Below are positions 61,255-64,000 of a stretch of DNA of 64,000 bases, in pieces (the first letter of the stretch is position 1; every line of letters begins with the position of its first letter). The notes beneath the pieces are model-generated. The model saw only the letters and a list, made by a program, of their open reading frames with translations, was not told where the DNA came from and did no database searches. This stretch comes from Codonopsis lanceolata. Taxonomy: Eukaryota > Streptophyta > Magnoliopsida > Asterales > Campanulaceae. The stretch covers positions 61,586,409 through 61,650,408 of the forward strand of contig CM028379.1 in the NCBI GenBank assembly GCA_013146195.2, in the 5' to 3' direction. Made by a program: the position numbers and the translations under genes.

Positions 61255-61693
61255 CACTGCTCTCGTTCCACCCTCCCTTTTCTAAGGGAGGACGAAATCA
61301 AAAGTGCGAGAGGAGTGCTGTCGGAATAGCGCGTTGGAATGCGCCTCGGTTGCCTTTAGTGGATTTTTGATCCAATATGGGAGCTTTGGGTTTTCTATGT
61401 CAAGTTATCCCTTTTTTAGGGGATACCAGGATATAGGAATGCATCACCCTTCTATTCCCATTTTCCCTTTTTTAGGGAAAAGCGGAAAAGTGCAAGGAAG
61501 GAATGTTGCGGCGCCCCCACTATGGATTTTATGAAAATAGCCTTATGGCCTATTTCAGATCACTATGGGTGCTTTGAGTTTTCTACGTCAAGTTATCCCT
61601 TGTTTAGGGGATACCAGGACATATAAATACATCACCTTTCCATTCTCATTCTCCCTTTTTTAGGGGAAAACGGAAAAGTGCAAGGAAAGATGT
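61255..61693 (-). repeat. ~195-base tandem repeats between LTR and gag, with hairpins
   Basis: Two good copies and one diverged copy run up to the LTR edge. Each carries stem-loops of the form xxxccc-tttttta-gggxxx: cctccc..gggagg (61272-61291), tatccc..gggata (61406-61425), ttttccc..gggaaaa (61461-61481), tatccc..gggata (61594-61613). Confidence 0.75.
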
Positions 61694-62939
61694 TGTGAGG
61701 CCCCACTGGATCCAAAATGTTTTAGAGTCGCCATCTTTATTTTGAGGAAGAAATAAAGCAAAACCAAAAAAGAAAACCAGAGATAATAGAAAGCGGGTCC
61801 GAAGGCTAAGTTACGAGTTGGGAAGGTGCTATGCACCCAACTCGCTTTTTCGGTCTCAAAACAGTTTTTGGCTAAAGTATGCTTTTTGTATATTTATTTA
61901 ACAGATGAATAAAGCATTAACTGCCTACAAATACATCCATTTGTCTACATTATTTACAGACTTGCAACTGTCTCTTTTTACAAATTATTACAAATATACT
62001 TGAAAATATTTGGCCATAATAATGGCTCTTTTTAGCACTATTTCCTAACTAAATCCGGGCAGCACAACTGCTTATATATCTACATTGGGCCGGATTGAAA
62101 ATAACACTTTTATAAATAAAGACTTTAAAATAAAACTTACTGACGGCCTAGGGTGTGCTCGCTCTGTCCTTCAGGGAGAGGGAGTCTTGTTGTTGTTGTT
62201 GTTGTGTGAATTTGGGCAGAGTGATTGCTTCTGAAAGTTACTTTCGGCCTCGGGTTTTGGCAGAGTAACTGTTTATTTTGGTTGTTGTGTTTGCTTGAGG
62301 TAGGCTGAAATCGAGCAAAATAATGGCTTATTTCTGGCTGATTTGACCTTTTAAATCGGGTAGAGCAACTGCTCTTTCCACGATTTTTGGACCGGAGAAA
62401 TAGGGTGGATACCTAACTGGGGTGCTAAGACTCACTTCTACTGGTTGGTTTTGTGTTTGGAGGAGGTTTTGCAGGGTTTCGAGGCTTTTGAGGTGATCGC
62501 TCACTATTTATTTCTTCAGCGTAACGAGGACGCATAGAAATTTTTATCGCTGAAAGGTGTGCTGAATAAGGAGCCCAGGGCCTTTATTTATAGGCTGGAA
62601 ATGAGGACACGCTGGGAATTAAATTTTCTTCATAGTGCATCAGCAGCTTGTACCAATCGCAGACAATTTTGGACTTTGCGGCCACTGTTTGAGAAGCTGG
62701 GAGCCGGGAAGGCATATTTGGGTGCCACCAAGCCAAACTTGGCGCCATGCCAAGTTTTGGCATGGGTGGTGCCAACTTTTTCAAAGTTTCCAAATTCTGC
62801 ACTTTAAATCCTGCATTTCATTCTTTTGCGCATCCTGCTTTGTCCTTTTGCACTTTTGATCCTGTAACTTGAAGTTTTAACAGGTCTTGATATTTTATGT
62901 CATGTCACATACCTGGGGTACAAAATTGGGGTATCTACA
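61694..62939 (-). repeat. 5' LTR of the gag-only gypsy element
   Basis: Homologous to 50287-52860 without its insert. On the minus strand it starts TGTAGATACCCC and ends GGGGCCTCACA. On its upper side it is preceded by a purine tract and sequence related to 52861-53000, as if it were also the 3' LTR of the next element. Confidence 0.72.
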
Positions 62940-64000
62940 GAGCCCCTCAACAATGGAGTCTACGGGTAACCCGCAGCTTACTGAGTAGACGAACATCGTT
63001 AATAAGAAATAGACTCTCCAATTTCGTTCAATTATAAAACGAGGGAGAAAGATGCAACATGCAGTAGTTATAATGCAGCAATTTATAATATGAAACAAAC
63101 CTCCATATCCTAGACATTTTTAGTCAGTTATAGCAGGTTATCGTAGTTTTTAAGCAGATATGCAAATTAAGTGCTCTGATGGTTGGACCTACTAGTGTAG
63201 GCTGCCTACGTATTCCTTAATAAAAGGAATCAGACCAAACGTAGTTCGGCCTCAAGCAAGACGAACAACCAACGAGGATGTTGTGCTCTTTGGGTCAAAG
63301 ACCCATCCGAGAGTACAAACGAAGGAAAGATTTTGATGTTTTTTGAAAAGCCGTATTCTTCCGGTCCGAAACCGTTGTCAAATACGGTGTGAAGATTTTT
63401 GTGTATTTCGAAAACCATACTTCAACCGATAAATACCTGACGTTGAAATATGTTAAGAGGCAGCTTCAAAATTATGTCTGGCTGGCCAAATGCCTTGTTT
63501 CCAAACACAATAAGAGGACCTTCAAATTTTCGAAAATTGTACTCGACCGATAAATACCCGACATCGAATACGATAAAGAACATTCTTCAAATTTTCCGAA
63601 AACTGTATCCAACTGATCAAAAATCTGCTGGATACGATAAAGACTTTTCTTTTCTTCTTCCTCTTTTTTTTTGTTTTTTGTTTTTTGAATATTCCTCTCT
63701 TTTTTTTTTAAACAAAACTTTTTGAAAAAGATTTTTCTTTTATTTAATGAGGGTAGAATAAGCAAACTTTACTTTTCTTACCTTTCATGCTTTTGACTGC
63801 TGCTGCTGGTTCAGCTGATTTGGTTATTTCTGCGGTTCTGACTTTTCCATGTTGGAGATCTCTTTTCTTTTTCTTTTTTTTTTTTGCTTATTTTTTTTTT
63901 GCTTGCCATCTTTTTTTCCTTTTTGCATGCTTTATTTTATTTTATTTTTTTTGACTTTATTTTTACAAAAAAGAAAGGGGCTTACCTTTGCCGCCGAATT
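62940..64000 (-). mobile_element. 3' internal region of a second, adjacent gypsy element
   Basis: gagcccctcaacaatggagt and ataagaaatagactctccaa match 52861-52940. The conserved module taggctgcctacgtattcct, aacgtagttcggc recurs at 63180-63255. Further on are repeats with gataaatacc(t/c)gac and T-rich tracts. No gene. The element continues beyond the window. Confidence 0.65.
63180..63255 (-). repeat. Conserved ~75-base module, copy 3
   Basis: Contains two small palindromes, gtaggctgcctac and ttccttaataaaaggaa, and ends aacgtagttcggc. Confidence 0.75.

Larger units (their letters stand above)
50287..62939 (-). mobile_element. Ty3-gypsy element with gag only, minus strand, minisatellite-rich
   Basis: Two related ~1.25-1.3-kb LTRs (52860-50287 and 62939-61694, minus orientation) start TGTAGA(C/T)ACCC and end near GGCC(T/G)(C/A)A(C/G)CA. 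A gag remnant (61190-60560, minus) follows the upper LTR, and a purine tract gaggggctc precedes the lower LTR. These set the direction and make the upper LTR the 5' one. No protease, integrase or reverse transcriptase is seen. The interior is mostly minisatellites. A non-autonomous Tat/Ogre-like or TR-GAG type element is the best description. Two Athila-like solo LTRs lie inside it. The lower flank is gaatg; the upper flank is another element of the family. Confidence 0.68.

Overview
The window is nuclear DNA of a flowering plant, most likely a eudicot. The two intact multi-exon genes have short plant-type introns with GT..AG borders. Most of the rest is plant transposable elements (Ty1-copia, Ty3-gypsy, MULE, Helitron-like, TRIM, Stowaway MITEs), and a 100-base N run marks a draft assembly gap. 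I see no tRNA or rRNA gene and no organellar or bacterial gene. Species cannot be named from this window.

Three host genes look intact: a nine-exon polygalacturonase (2099-5245, +), a four-exon type 1A peptide deformylase (6195-8341, -) convergent with it, and a small single-exon DUF761 gene (36454-36756, +). Five broken host-gene pieces sit inside or beside mobile elements: DUF4228/PADRE and PPR fragments inside a terminal-inverted-repeat element (1-1519), a TORTIFOLIA1/SPIRAL2-like N-terminus (17816-18268), exons of a GSK3/SHAGGY-type kinase (23048-25250), and a UDP-glucuronate 4-epimerase 5' fragment (28798-29261). Gene-fragment capture is the main theme of the left half.

Layout. 1-1.5 kb: Pack-MULE-like element. 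1.6-8.4 kb: host genes with Stowaway MITEs. 9.03-15.58 kb: non-coding LTR element (LARD) with three minisatellite arrays and a 5-bp target duplication. 16.29-17.11 kb: 821-bp MULE. 17.6-26.8 kb: possible Helitron holding the TORTIFOLIA and GSK3 fragments, itself hit by a 1.97-kb solo LTR. 28.53-35.07 kb: second Pack-MULE with the epimerase fragment, split by a degenerate copia element (29616-34378). 36.4 kb: DUF761 gene. 39.2-39.8 kb: TRIM on the minus strand. 40.4-41.1 kb: very long ATT microsatellite. 41.85-46.3 kb: higher-order tandem array. 48.8-49.7 kb: Athila-type integrase remnant. 50.3-62.9 kb: minus-strand Ty3-gypsy element with only gag recognisable, loaded with minisatellites and interrupted by two Athila-like solo LTRs. 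62.9-64 kb: 3' part of a second element of the same family, apparently sharing an LTR with the first.

The observations most worth a second look are the minisatellites whose units are short palindromes with both arms changed together (54.7-56.9 kb and 14.2-15.0 kb), the two independent gene-capturing MULEs, and the possible gene-capturing Helitron. None is proven here to be a new system. All boundaries were read by eye without alignment software.
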